The notes beneath the pieces were generated by a model. That model made no database searches, had not been told where the DNA came from, and saw only the letters and a program-made list of their open reading frames with translations. A program made the position numbers and the translations under genes. A stretch of 18,614 nt of DNA, from the NCBI GenBank assembly GCA_964245495.1, contig CAXTNC010000041.1:1-18614 (forward strand), read 5' to 3'. The stretch is from LMUY01 sp964245495. GTDB lineage: Bacteria; Pseudomonadota; Alphaproteobacteria; Acetobacterales; Acetobacteraceae. Of the stretch, positions 7,492-14,557 are shown in pieces; position 1 is the stretch's first letter, and every line of letters begins with the position of its first letter.

Positions 7492-9210
7492 TTACAGGCT
7501 CTTGCGAAGGCCGACGAGGACTGCGTTCACCAGGATATTCTGCCCAGCCACGTTGGTGGACTGGTTTGTGACATAGTATCCTGCCGTTCCGGTTAACGTG
7601 GGGCTGAGGGCGTACCCAGTTTGCAGGTTCAGGCCCACGGTTTGGAACGACGTCGCCGGCACGGTTTCCGACTTGGTGCTGGTGTAGAACACCGAGGCCG
7701 TGCCGGACAGCACCGGCGTCAGCGCGTGCGTCCAACTGCCGTTGCCGAACACCGCCCGGTCAGAGAAGCCGTTGAGGCCGTTGACCGGGCTGCCGTTGCT
7801 GATCACCTTGCGCCGCTCGGCCTCCACGTTCAGCGAGAACACGTCCCGGTCATAGGTGGTGATCGCGGTCGCGGAGAACCGGGACAGCCGGTACAGCTCG
7901 TTCTGCTGCGGCAGCAGCTGGTCCGAGATCAGGGCCGGCGCGCCGGTCACGGTGTCGATGCTGTTGCCGAACTGGTCCACGGTGGTGGCGTCCAGGCTGT
8001 CCTGGATCTCTTCCTGGCTCGTGGTCAGACCCTCGGTGTAGCTGCCGAACACGCGCAGGCGCGCCGTCACGGCGTAGGACAAGCTCGCCTGGGGCGCGTC
8101 GAAGCCGTCCCGGTGGCCGTAGGTGAAGGTGAAGACGCTCCGCTCGTTCGGCGTCAGCCGGAAGCCCGCGCTCCACACAGCGTCCCTGATCCGGACGGGG
8201 TTGGCGCCGGAATAGTTGATGTCCTCGTAGCCCAGGCTGGCGAGCGCCGCCACCGTGCGGTTGATGCCGTAGCCGGCGCTGTCGATCGCCGTCGTGCGCC
8301 GTGCGCCGCTCAGCACCGTGTTGCCCGTGCTGGAGTACTGCACCGCGTCCAGCCGCAGGCTGTCGTTGAGGCGGCCGAAGTTCTCCCCGGTGGTGAAGTC
8401 GGCGTACTCCTCGTTGGAGCGCGTGGCGCCGTTGGCGAAGTTCTGGCTGAGCGCCGGCGGCAGCAGCGGGCCCAGCCGCAGCGGCGTCGCCAGGGAGTTG
8501 AACGGCGCGTTGCCGGTGGTGTCCGTGTAGCTGAACACGTAGCCCGCCCGCGCCGTGCCCAGGCCGCCGAACCGGTGCGTGGCGTACGGCGAAACGTCGA
8601 ACGAGAGGGTGTTGGTGCGGTTCTGGTTGCTGTAGTAGGGCAAGCCGTTCTGGCCGTAGTTGCCGCTGGCGGATTGCTGGTTGCCGTAGCCATGGGCGGT
8701 GAGGAACAGCGTATCCGGCACGGCCGTGGCCAGCACGGAGCCGTTGAACAGCTGCGCCACCTGGTCCTGCTGGCCGGTGCTGGCGTAAAGCTGCACGTCC
8801 GGCGCGTAGGTGATGTTGGCCTGCACCAGGCGCGATTGGCCGCTCAGCGTCACCGCGGGCAGGATCGACGTCACCAAGTCCGCCCGGCGCGGGTTGCTTG
8901 CCTGGAACACGTTGTCCGTCACCAGCTCCTGCACGCCGATGGACGGGGTGAGCGTGAAGGCCCGGTCCTCCGGCGTGCTGTTGCCGAGCAGGCCGTCCAC
9001 GACGGAGCGGAAGCCGGCCTGGATGTCCGGGCTGATGGGTGCCAGCGCGGGCGCCACGAAGTCGGCTGGCGGCACGATGTCCGCGCGGGCCGCCGCGGGC
9101 AGCGCCAAGCTGCCCAGCCCGGCCCAGACGGCCAGGCGGACCGATGGTGGAGGACGCGGCTTGGTCATGGTGCGCTGAGATGCGGCCCGTTGGGTCGGCT
9201 CAGTAGCCAT
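7492..9210 (-). CDS. Outer-membrane beta-barrel-like protein, PEP-CTERM system
   Basis: A 572-residue exported protein. The segment SVRLAVWAGLGSLALPAAARA followed by Asp44 is a Sec signal peptide with an ARA cleavage site (after residue 43 in this numbering). The mature part is rich in alternating hydrophobic/polar stretches, Tyr, Asn, Thr and Gly, and ends in a short strand with VLVGLRKSL, as expected for a beta-barrel. It resembles the PEP-CTERM-system-associated outer-membrane family (TIGR03016 type), which may act as the outer-membrane polymer channel or accessory; that role is inferred. ATG 9210 overlaps the end of the kinase gene by 11 nt. ATG 9168 would give a more typical short signal peptide, and neither start has a strong ribosome-binding site, so the start is unsettled. 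Confidence 0.83.
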   Translation of the reverse strand: MATEPTQRAASQRTMTKPRPPPSVRLAVWAGLGSLALPAAARADIVPPADFVAPALAPISPDIQAGFRSVVDGLLGNSTPEDRAFTLTPSIGVQELVTDNVFQASNPRRADLVTSILPAVTLSGQSRLVQANITYAPDVQLYASTGQQDQVAQLFNGSVLATAVPDTLFLTAHGYGNQQSASGNYGQNGLPYYSNQNRTNTLSFDVSPYATHRFGGLGTARAGYVFSYTDTTGNAPFNSLATPLRLGPLLPPALSQNFANGATRSNEEYADFTTGENFGRLNDSLRLDAVQYSSTGNTVLSGARRTTAIDSAGYGINRTVAALASLGYEDINYSGANPVRIRDAVWSAGFRLTPNERSVFTFTYGHRDGFDAPQASLSYAVTARLRVFGSYTEGLTTSQEEIQDSLDATTVDQFGNSIDTVTGAPALISDQLLPQQNELYRLSRFSATAITTYDRDVFSLNVEAERRKVISNGSPVNGLNGFSDRAVFGNGSWTHALTPVLSGTASVFYTSTKSETVPATSFQTVGLNLQTGYALSPTLTGTAGYYVTNQSTNVAGQNILVNAVLVGLRKSL

Positions 9211-10249
9211 ACGCCCCGAAGGTGTCGCTGGCGGTCATCTGCACCTTGTTCAGGAGCAGCATCACCGTCGGGCACGCGTCGATGAGGTCAAGCGCCGACT
9301 CCAGCTCCGCCCGCTGCGTGCGCTGCGCCTCCACCAGCATGACGACCTGGCCGACGGAAGGCGCCAACATGCTGGGATAGCTGCTCGACAGGCAGGGCGG
9401 CGTGTCCAGCACGATCAGGCAGTCCCGGTGGGCGCGGCACAGCCGTTCCAGCGCCGTGACGACCGGCTTGCCCCCGCTCGGCATGTCAGGCCGTGGCTGG
9501 CCGACGGGCAGGACGCGCAGGTTCGGCAGGGCGGTCCCGGTCAGCACGTCCGGCATCGGCAGCCGGCTGTCGTATGCGAGGTCCAGCAGGCCAGGCCGGG
9601 CCAGCAGGTCCAGGTTCGTGCTGAGGGTGCAGCGCTGCAGGTCCACGTCCACCAGGATGACCGGCTTGTGGCTGCAGCTGGCCAGGCTGCCGGCCAGGTT
9701 GAGGGCCGAGAAGCTCTTGCCCTCGCCGGGCCGGGCGCTGGTCAGCATGACCAGGTTGGCGAACGCCGTGGACCTCGCCGCCGTGCCCGCGACCGCTTGC
9801 AGCACCTGGCCCTGGACGATCCGGAACTCCTCGGACAAACGCTCCCGGGTGTTGGCCCAGTCCATCATGCCGGCCCGCTTCAGCGTGGCAGCGTCGATGC
9901 TGGCCGGAGCAAGCGCCGCAGGCTGCGGCGCGGCTTGCACGCGCATCGCCGGGATGGCGATGTCGTCAGCCAAGCTCTGGGCACCGGGCCGCGGCGCCCG
10001 GGCGTCCGCGCCGGCAGGGACAGGCTTCGGTTCAGGCTCCGCCCGGGCCTGCACCCGCACCGGCACGGCAGTGTCGTCGGCCAGGGCCTGCAAAACCGGG
10101 TCCTGGGAGCTGGGCACGGCGGGCACGCGCTCCGGCGCCGGCGGCGGAACGAACCCTGGCTGCTCCTCCAGCAACCCGGCCGCCGCATTTTCCCGGCCGC
10201 CCATCCGCTTGGCCGCGCGCTCGATCAGGTGGGAAGGGTGCGGTTCCAT
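9200..10249 (-). CDS. Polysaccharide tyrosine autokinase (BY-kinase domain)
   Basis: A 349-residue cytoplasmic bacterial tyrosine kinase domain of the PEP-CTERM-locus type (TIGR03018-like), partner of the separately encoded chain-length protein. Walker A SARPGEGKS is at residues 171-179, Walker A' VILVDVD at 197-203, and Walker B IVLDTPP further on. The C-terminus ends in a short Tyr tail (FGAYGY), fewer tyrosines than in Wzc. The N-terminal 120 residues are a Pro/Ala-rich linker after the short helix SHLIERAAKRMGG, and carry a duplicated LADD...RVQA motif (residues 56-68 and 93-106). I chose ATG 10249 rather than the GTG 21 nt upstream because AAAGG lies 7 nt before it and it overlaps the preceding stop as TGATG. 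Autophosphorylation would modulate chain length and export. Confidence 0.9.
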   Translation of the reverse strand: MEPHPSHLIERAAKRMGGRENAAAGLLEEQPGFVPPPAPERVPAVPSSQDPVLQALADDTAVPVRVQARAEPEPKPVPAGADARAPRPGAQSLADDIAIPAMRVQAAPQPAALAPASIDAATLKRAGMMDWANTRERLSEEFRIVQGQVLQAVAGTAARSTAFANLVMLTSARPGEGKSFSALNLAGSLASCSHKPVILVDVDLQRCTLSTNLDLLARPGLLDLAYDSRLPMPDVLTGTALPNLRVLPVGQPRPDMPSGGKPVVTALERLCRAHRDCLIVLDTPPCLSSSYPSMLAPSVGQVVMLVEAQRTQRAELESALDLIDACPTVMLLLNKVQMTASDTFGAYGY

Positions 10250-11763
10250 CAGAGGACCTTTTGCAGCCACATCGGGTAGGTCGCGAAGCCGCCGAACACG
10301 GCCAGGAGCAGCGCGAACCCGGCCGCGAACCCGGCCAGCCCGGCGCTGCGCGCCCTGCGCCGCGGACGCGCCTGCATGGAGATGCCGCCCAGCACGGGCA
10401 GCCCGATCTCCCGCAGGCCCTGGACCGAGTAGAACGAGGTGTCCAGCTGGACCAGCAGGAACACCAGCGCCAAGCCTGCGCCCACCCCTGCCACCAGCAC
10501 GCCAGCCGTCAGCAGCAAGCGCTTCGGCCCGGCCGGCGCCGTCGGGATTTGCGGAGCGTCCACCACGCGCAGCTTCACCTTGTCCGCCTCCTCGTCGGCC
10601 GCCGCGCCGATCCGCATCGACTCCCGCCGGGCGAGCAGCTCGTCATAGTTCTTGCGCAGCACCTCGTAGTCCCGGTTCAGGTTGACGAACTGGGCCTGCA
10701 CGCCCGGCGCGCCCCGCGCGATGTCCGCCAGCCGGGCCTCCTGGTCCGCGGCCTCCCCCGCTTGCCGCTGGAGCGAGGCGAGCGCGCTTTCGGCGTCGAG
10801 CAGCCGTATCTTCAACTGCTCGAACACGGGGTTCGGCACGGAGCGGTTGCGCGGAGCCGTCGCCCCGCCGGATGCGGACCCGCCGGACGCGCGCGCGGCC
10901 GCGACGGCCTCGCGCGCCGCGATGACGTCCGGGTTCTTTTCCGTCAGCCGCAGGCGGAGCTGCTGCAGGGTGCGCTCGGCAGCCGCCATGTCGGACACGC
11001 CGCCTGGGCCGCCACCGGCCGTTTCCGTCACCAGCAAGGGAGGCGTGGTGGCCATCTCCTGCTTCAGCAGGTCCCGCCGGGCCGCCGCGTCCGTCACCTG
11101 TCCGCGCAACGACTGGGCTTGGTCGCGCGCCGCGTCCAAGCGGGACGCCCCGCCGTCGGCGCCAGGCAGCAGGTCGGCGTACTTGACTTGGAAGGCGGCG
11201 CGGGCCTGCTCGGCGGCGCGCAGCTTGTCCTCGTAGGAGGTGATCTGCCGTTCCAGGAACACCCGCGCGCCTTCCATGTCCTCCCGCGAGGTCCCGGTGG
11301 CGCTTTCGACGAAGATGGTGACGATGGTTTGCACCACGTCCCGCGCCAGCTTCGGGCTGGTGTCCGTGTACTCGATGGTGAACAGGTTGCGGGTCTGCGG
11401 GATGATGCGGATGCTGGTCGTGAGCGACTGGATCAGCTGGTCCCGCTGCGCCTGGGTGGCGGCGCGGGCGCCCAGGTCCGTCTTGGAGATCAGCTTCTGC
11501 AGGTTCGGGCGGCTCAGCAGGGTGCGCTGCAGGATGTCCACGTCGCTGCCGGTCGAGCTGTCGATGGCGAGGCCGTGCAGCAGCGGGGTCAGCACCGCGC
11601 CCGTGTCCACGTACAGGCGCGCGCTGGATTGGTACTGGTTGGGCAAGGCGCTCACGCCTGCCCAGCCGGCCAGGCAGACCACCCACGCGATGGCCAGCGC
11701 CGCCCAGCGATGCTTCCAGGACACCGTGAGATAGCGGCTGACCAGGCTGCGGATGAAGATCAT
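10249..11763 (-). CDS. Wzz-type EPS chain-length determinant (XrtA system)
   Basis: A 504-residue inner-membrane polysaccharide co-polymerase, resembling the PEP-CTERM chain-length family (TIGR03007 type). The Wzz domain starts at the N-terminus with a first membrane helix around residues 18-40, followed by the typical YQSSARLYVDT segment. A long charged, Ala/Gln-rich helical region (about 160-390) suggests the periplasmic coiled coil. The juxtamembrane Pro motif VVDAPQIPTAPAGPKR (400-415) precedes a second helix at 416-438, and a third hydrophobic segment lies at 474-495. It lacks a fused kinase domain; the kinase is the next gene. A Gly/Ser/Ala-rich patch (291-303) is probably flexible. Starts at ATG 11763, 7 nt after the export lipoprotein stop. 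Confidence 0.92.
   Translation of the reverse strand: MIFIRSLVSRYLTVSWKHRWAALAIAWVVCLAGWAGVSALPNQYQSSARLYVDTGAVLTPLLHGLAIDSSTGSDVDILQRTLLSRPNLQKLISKTDLGARAATQAQRDQLIQSLTTSIRIIPQTRNLFTIEYTDTSPKLARDVVQTIVTIFVESATGTSREDMEGARVFLERQITSYEDKLRAAEQARAAFQVKYADLLPGADGGASRLDAARDQAQSLRGQVTDAAARRDLLKQEMATTPPLLVTETAGGGPGGVSDMAAAERTLQQLRLRLTEKNPDVIAAREAVAAARASGGSASGGATAPRNRSVPNPVFEQLKIRLLDAESALASLQRQAGEAADQEARLADIARGAPGVQAQFVNLNRDYEVLRKNYDELLARRESMRIGAAADEEADKVKLRVVDAPQIPTAPAGPKRLLLTAGVLVAGVGAGLALVFLLVQLDTSFYSVQGLREIGLPVLGGISMQARPRRRARSAGLAGFAAGFALLLAVFGGFATYPMWLQKVL
10257..10261 (-). promoter_or_regulatory. Ribosome-binding site deciding the autokinase start
   Basis: On the minus strand AAAGG sits 7 nt upstream of ATG 10249. 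This supports that ATG over the in-frame GTG at 10270, which lies upstream of the AAAGG. The site falls inside the last codons of the chain-length gene. Confidence 0.55.
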
Positions 11764-11770
11764 GGCCGGG

Positions 11771-12394
11771 TCAGAACCAGGTCTGCGGGATGATCAGCGT
11801 GTCGCCGGGCTGCATGCCGACGTTCTTGGAGATGTCCCCGTCCCGGATCAGGTCGCCCAGCCGGACGTGGATGGTGTCCGTCTGGTTGCCGTTGCGGCGG
11901 ATGATCTCCGCGTTGTTGCCGGCGGCGAAGCGGGTCAGGCCCTTGGCCTCGATGATCACGTCCAGCAGGGTCATGTGGTCCCGGTACGGCAGGGCGAGCG
12001 GCTGGGTGGCCTCCCCGATCACGCGGATCTGCCGGTCGAACGGGCCGACGAAGCCCATCACCACGACGGTGACGTTGGGCGTCTTGACGTAGTCCTTGAG
12101 CTTGCCTTCCAAGTCGTGGCCGAGCTGGGTCGGCGTCTTGCCGGCGGCTGCCATGTCGGGGATGAGCGGGGTGGAGATCTTGCCGTCCGGGCGCACCGGC
12201 AGGTTCACGCTCAGCTCCGGCGCGCGATAGACCGTGATGCTGAGGTTGTCTCCCGGGCCGAGGATGTAGCTGCTTTCCGTCGTGCCGTTGGTCTGCGCCG
12301 GGCCGACGGTGGTGCGGGAGCCGCCGCACCCGGCGAGGCAGAGCATGGCCAGGAGAACGGAAGCCTGTCGTGTCGCTCGCGTGCGCATTGCCAT
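11771..12394 (-). CDS. EPS export lipoprotein, Wza/EpsE-like (XrtA system)
   Basis: A 207-residue polysaccharide export protein and the first gene of the operon. A lipoprotein signal peptide ends in LAGC with Cys23 as the lipidated residue, so it should be anchored in the outer membrane. The poly-export domain begins at YILGPGDNLSITVYR (43-57), and a SLBB-like domain follows (RVIGEATQPLALPYRDHMTLLDVI). Length fits the short PEP-CTERM export family (TIGR03027 type) and is about half of full Wza, lacking the C-terminal helical barrel. It would form part of the outer-membrane conduit together with the downstream barrel protein. Start ATG 12394 or the in-frame ATG 12388; the ribosome-binding site is poor for both. 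The promoter candidate lies 24-50 nt upstream. Confidence 0.92.
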   Translation of the reverse strand: MAMRTRATRQASVLLAMLCLAGCGGSRTTVGPAQTNGTTESSYILGPGDNLSITVYRAPELSVNLPVRPDGKISTPLIPDMAAAGKTPTQLGHDLEGKLKDYVKTPNVTVVVMGFVGPFDRQIRVIGEATQPLALPYRDHMTLLDVIIEAKGLTRFAAGNNAEIIRRNGNQTDTIHVRLGDLIRDGDISKNVGMQPGDTLIIPQTWF

Positions 12395-12417
12395 CTCGAT
12401 CTGCTTCGGCTGCGGTT

Positions 12418-12444
12418 ATAATAAGGCGGAGAGGTTAACATCAA
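12418..12444 (-). promoter_or_regulatory. Candidate promoter of the EPS operon
   Basis: Minus strand: TTGATG (12444-12439) as -35 and TATTAT (12423-12418) as -10, 15 nt apart. TATTAT matches five of six bases of the sigma-70 -10 consensus and stands out as AT-rich in a GC-rich context. The spacer is shorter than the usual 17 nt, so an alternative or activator-dependent promoter is possible. The 5' leader would be only about 17-25 nt. Confidence 0.35.
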
Positions 12445-12556
12445 CTGACAAGCCGCCGGGCTTCGGCGCTGCCGCGGCATGGGCCGCGAGGTGTGTTCGT
12501 TTCGCTGCTGCGCGCGTTCGCATTTTGGTAAACGCTCCTTGCTAAGCGGGCGGGGC

Positions 12557-12562
12557 GAGGAG
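12557..12562 (+). promoter_or_regulatory. Ribosome-binding site of the first GT2 gene
   Basis: GAGGAG lies 5 nt before ATG 12568, the best Shine-Dalgarno match among the genes in this window, and fixes this start. Confidence 0.65.
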
Positions 12563-12567
12563 CATCC

Positions 12568-13526
12568 ATGGCTGGCATCAGCGTCGTCATCCCGACCTAC
12601 AACCGTGCCGGGCTGATCCGCGAGACGCTGGACGCCGTGTTTGCCCAAACCATGCCGCCTGACGAGGTCATCGTCGTGGATGATGGCTCGCAGGACGGCA
12701 CGCCCGCCGTCCTCGCCAGCTACGGCCGCCACGTGACGGCCGTGCGCATCCCGAACAGCGGGGACCTGGCGGCGCGCAACGTCGGGCTGCGGCTGGCGCA
12801 GGGCCGCCTGGTGGCGTTTTGCGACAGCGACGACCTGTGGTTGCCCGACTTCCTGGCCGTTCTGTCGGCGCAGTGGCAGGCGGAGCCGGGCCTGCTGGCC
12901 TGCTACTCGGATTTTCGCGTTCTGCAAGGCGCCACCGCGTCCGCGCGCAGCAAGTTCGAGGACGCGCCGGCCGGCTTCTGGTCCGGCCTGCGCCCCACCG
13001 GGCCGGATGCCGGCGTGTTTGACGGCGCGATCGTGGAGCGCCTGCTGGCGTTCCAGCCGTTCTTCCCGTCCTGCATGATGGTGGACCGGGCAGCGTTCGC
13101 GGCGGCGGGCGGCTGGGACGAGGGGGTGAGCCGCATCGTCGGCTGCGATTTCGCGACCGCCCTGCGCGTGGCGGCCCGGCCGCCAGTCGGCGTGGTGCGG
13201 CGACCGCTTGCCGCGATCCGCAAGCACGCCAGCAACTTCTCCGGCGACTCGGAGAAGATGAACCTGGGGGACGCGCTGGTGCTGGAGCACGCGCTGTCCA
13301 CCCGTCCGGAGCTGGCGCCGCGGGCCGCCGCCATCCGGGCCAGCGCGGCGCNNNNNNNNNNGCGCTGGACAGCGCGTTCGCCCGGCGGGACTTCGGCGCC
13401 GTGGGCGCGATCCGGCGTTTGTTGCCGCGGGGCGCGCGGTCCCCCAAGCAGACGGTCAAGTGCGCCATCGCCGGGTTGCCGCCCGCCCTTGCGCGCGCCA
13501 TCGCCGGCCGGCAACGCGACGGGTGA
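12568..13526 (+). CDS. Family 2 glycosyltransferase, interrupted by 10-N gap
   Basis: A cytoplasmic GT-A-fold glycosyltransferase. The N-terminus ISVVIPTYNRAGLIRETLDAV is the family 2 signature; DDGS (38-41) and DSDD (86-89) bind the nucleotide-sugar and metal. GGWDEG, around residues 187-192, resembles the acceptor-side motif. At 13352 the gene enters a 10-N run. Read straight through, the frame gives a Ser/Pro/Arg-rich, non-protein-like tail running into the next gene. Starting one base earlier after the gap (13362) gives ALDSAFARRDFGAVGAIRRL, continuing protein-like to TGA 13524-13526, 8 nt before the next gene. The true gap must therefore be 2 modulo 3 in length, and the gene is probably intact. 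It would add a sugar to the EPS repeat unit. Confidence 0.85.
13352..13361. other. Assembly gap, 10 N
   Basis: Ten unresolved bases in a GC-rich stretch (flanks GCGGCGC and GCGCTG). The length must be an estimate, because it breaks the reading frame of an otherwise intact glycosyltransferase gene. Confidence 0.97.
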
Positions 13527-13527
13527 G
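13522..13527 (+). promoter_or_regulatory. Ribosome-binding site overlapping the upstream stop codon
   Basis: GGTGAG lies 7 nt before ATG 13535 and contains the TGA of the preceding glycosyltransferase, favouring coupled translation of the pair. Confidence 0.5.
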
Positions 13528-13534
13528 CTGACCT

Positions 13535-14530
13535 ATGGACGTTTCAGTGATCTGCCCGGTGTTCAACACAGCGCCGAACCTGCTCGCAGCCGCCATCCGG
13601 TCCGTGCTGGAGCAGTCAGGGCCGCACGCCTGTGAGATGATCCTGGTGGACGATGCCTCGACCGACCCTGCCACCCTGAAAGCCCTGCATGAAGCCGAGG
13701 CAGGCGGCACGCGGGTGATCCGTCAGGCGAGGAACGCAGGCCCGGGCCAGGCCCGGGCGGTGGGCGTGCGTCATGCCGTGCACGACTGGATCGGCTTCAT
13801 CGACTCCGATGACCTGTGGCCGAACGGCAAGCTGGACCGGGCCGAAGCGGTGCTGCGCGGGCAACCCGAAACGCGATGGATCGGCGGCGGGTATGCCAGC
13901 CTCCATGCCGGGGAAGAGTTGCGCCCGTTCCCCTTCCTGGCGGGGGACGGATTGCGGCCGGAGGATGGCCGGCCGGCGCGCCTTGCCGCGCCAGCCCTCA
14001 CCAGGGAGCTGATCGGCAACTGGGTTCCGCTGGGCGCGAACCTGGTCCGCAAGGACCTGATCGCTGAAGTCGGGAGCTTCCATCCAAGCCTGATCTACGG
14101 CGAGGACTGGCTGCTCTGCCTGCAGCTCTCCGTTCATGCCCCGATGGACTACCTGCGCGAGGTCACCTACCTGCTGCGGCGGCAGGGCGCCAGCATGATG
14201 CGTTCCCCCGCCCGCATGTCCGCCAAGCTGGTGCACAGCGTCCAGGTCGCACGGCGGGACCCGGCGCTGCGCATCGTGCGCAAGGAACTGCGCTGGTTCT
14301 GCTATGGAACCTACAAGGACATCGCGATGAACAACGCCCTGAACGGAAGGCGGCTGCGGGGCCTGGCGTTCGCCCTGCGCGCGCTGTGCGTCGATCCCCG
14401 CGAGGTGCCCGAGTTCGCGTGCTACCTCAAGTCGCTGCCGCTCAAAGGCCCGATGCTGGCCCGGCACCTGCGCGGCTACAGCAGAGCCGAGCAGGTCATC
14501 CTCAGCGCTTTCCCGCCCTTGGCGCATTGA
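13535..14530 (+). CDS. Family 2 glycosyltransferase
   Basis: A 331-residue cytoplasmic GT-A-fold glycosyltransferase. MDVSVICPVFNTAPNLLAAA opens the Rossmann-like domain; DDAS (39-42) and DSDD (90-93) are the nucleotide-sugar/metal sites, and GED (189-191) in IYGEDWLLCLQLS is the probable catalytic-base motif. The C-terminal 100 residues are basic and helical and may contact membrane or acceptor. It follows the first GT2 by 8 nt and is probably co-transcribed with it from the divergent region. The gene converges on the second flippase. The sugar is not predictable. Confidence 0.9.
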   Translation: MDVSVICPVFNTAPNLLAAAIRSVLEQSGPHACEMILVDDASTDPATLKALHEAEAGGTRVIRQARNAGPGQARAVGVRHAVHDWIGFIDSDDLWPNGKLDRAEAVLRGQPETRWIGGGYASLHAGEELRPFPFLAGDGLRPEDGRPARLAAPALTRELIGNWVPLGANLVRKDLIAEVGSFHPSLIYGEDWLLCLQLSVHAPMDYLREVTYLLRRQGASMMRSPARMSAKLVHSVQVARRDPALRIVRKELRWFCYGTYKDIAMNNALNGRRLRGLAFALRALCVDPREVPEFACYLKSLPLKGPMLARHLRGYSRAEQVILSAFPPLAH

Positions 14531-14542
14531 CGCTGCGGCCGT

Positions 14543-14556
14543 GCGGCAAGCGCCGC
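14543..14556. terminator. Short hairpin between convergent genes
   Basis: GCGGC-AAGC-GCCGC forms a perfect 5-bp stem with a 4-nt loop in the 27-nt space between the plus-strand GT2 and the minus-strand flippase. There is no T-run on either side, so intrinsic termination is only a possibility. Confidence 0.25.
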
Positions 14557-14557
14557 C

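Larger units (their letters stand above)
12395..12567. other. Divergent intergenic control region
   Basis: A 173-nt region separates the minus-strand EPS operon from the plus-strand glycosyltransferase pair. Its operon-proximal part (about 12415-12450) and the stretch near 12520-12545 are clearly more AT-rich than the surroundings. It contains a 10-bp perfect palindrome TGCCGCGGCA (12470-12479), a small hairpin AAGCC-GCCG-GGCTT (12450-12463) and the sequence GTTAACATCAAC (12434-12445). One or more could be operator sites for a shared regulator; none is recognised. No small gene or riboswitch was seen. Confidence 0.6.

Noticed and set aside
12211..13290. Minus-strand open frame across the divergent region
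   Set aside because: It overlaps both the export lipoprotein and the GT2 genes, spans the promoter region and has low-complexity composition.
12568..13635. Full-length GT2 read straight through the 10 N
   Set aside because: The residues after the gap are Ser/Pro/Arg-rich noise and overlap the next gene by 100 nt; a neighbouring frame gives a sensible ending at 13526.
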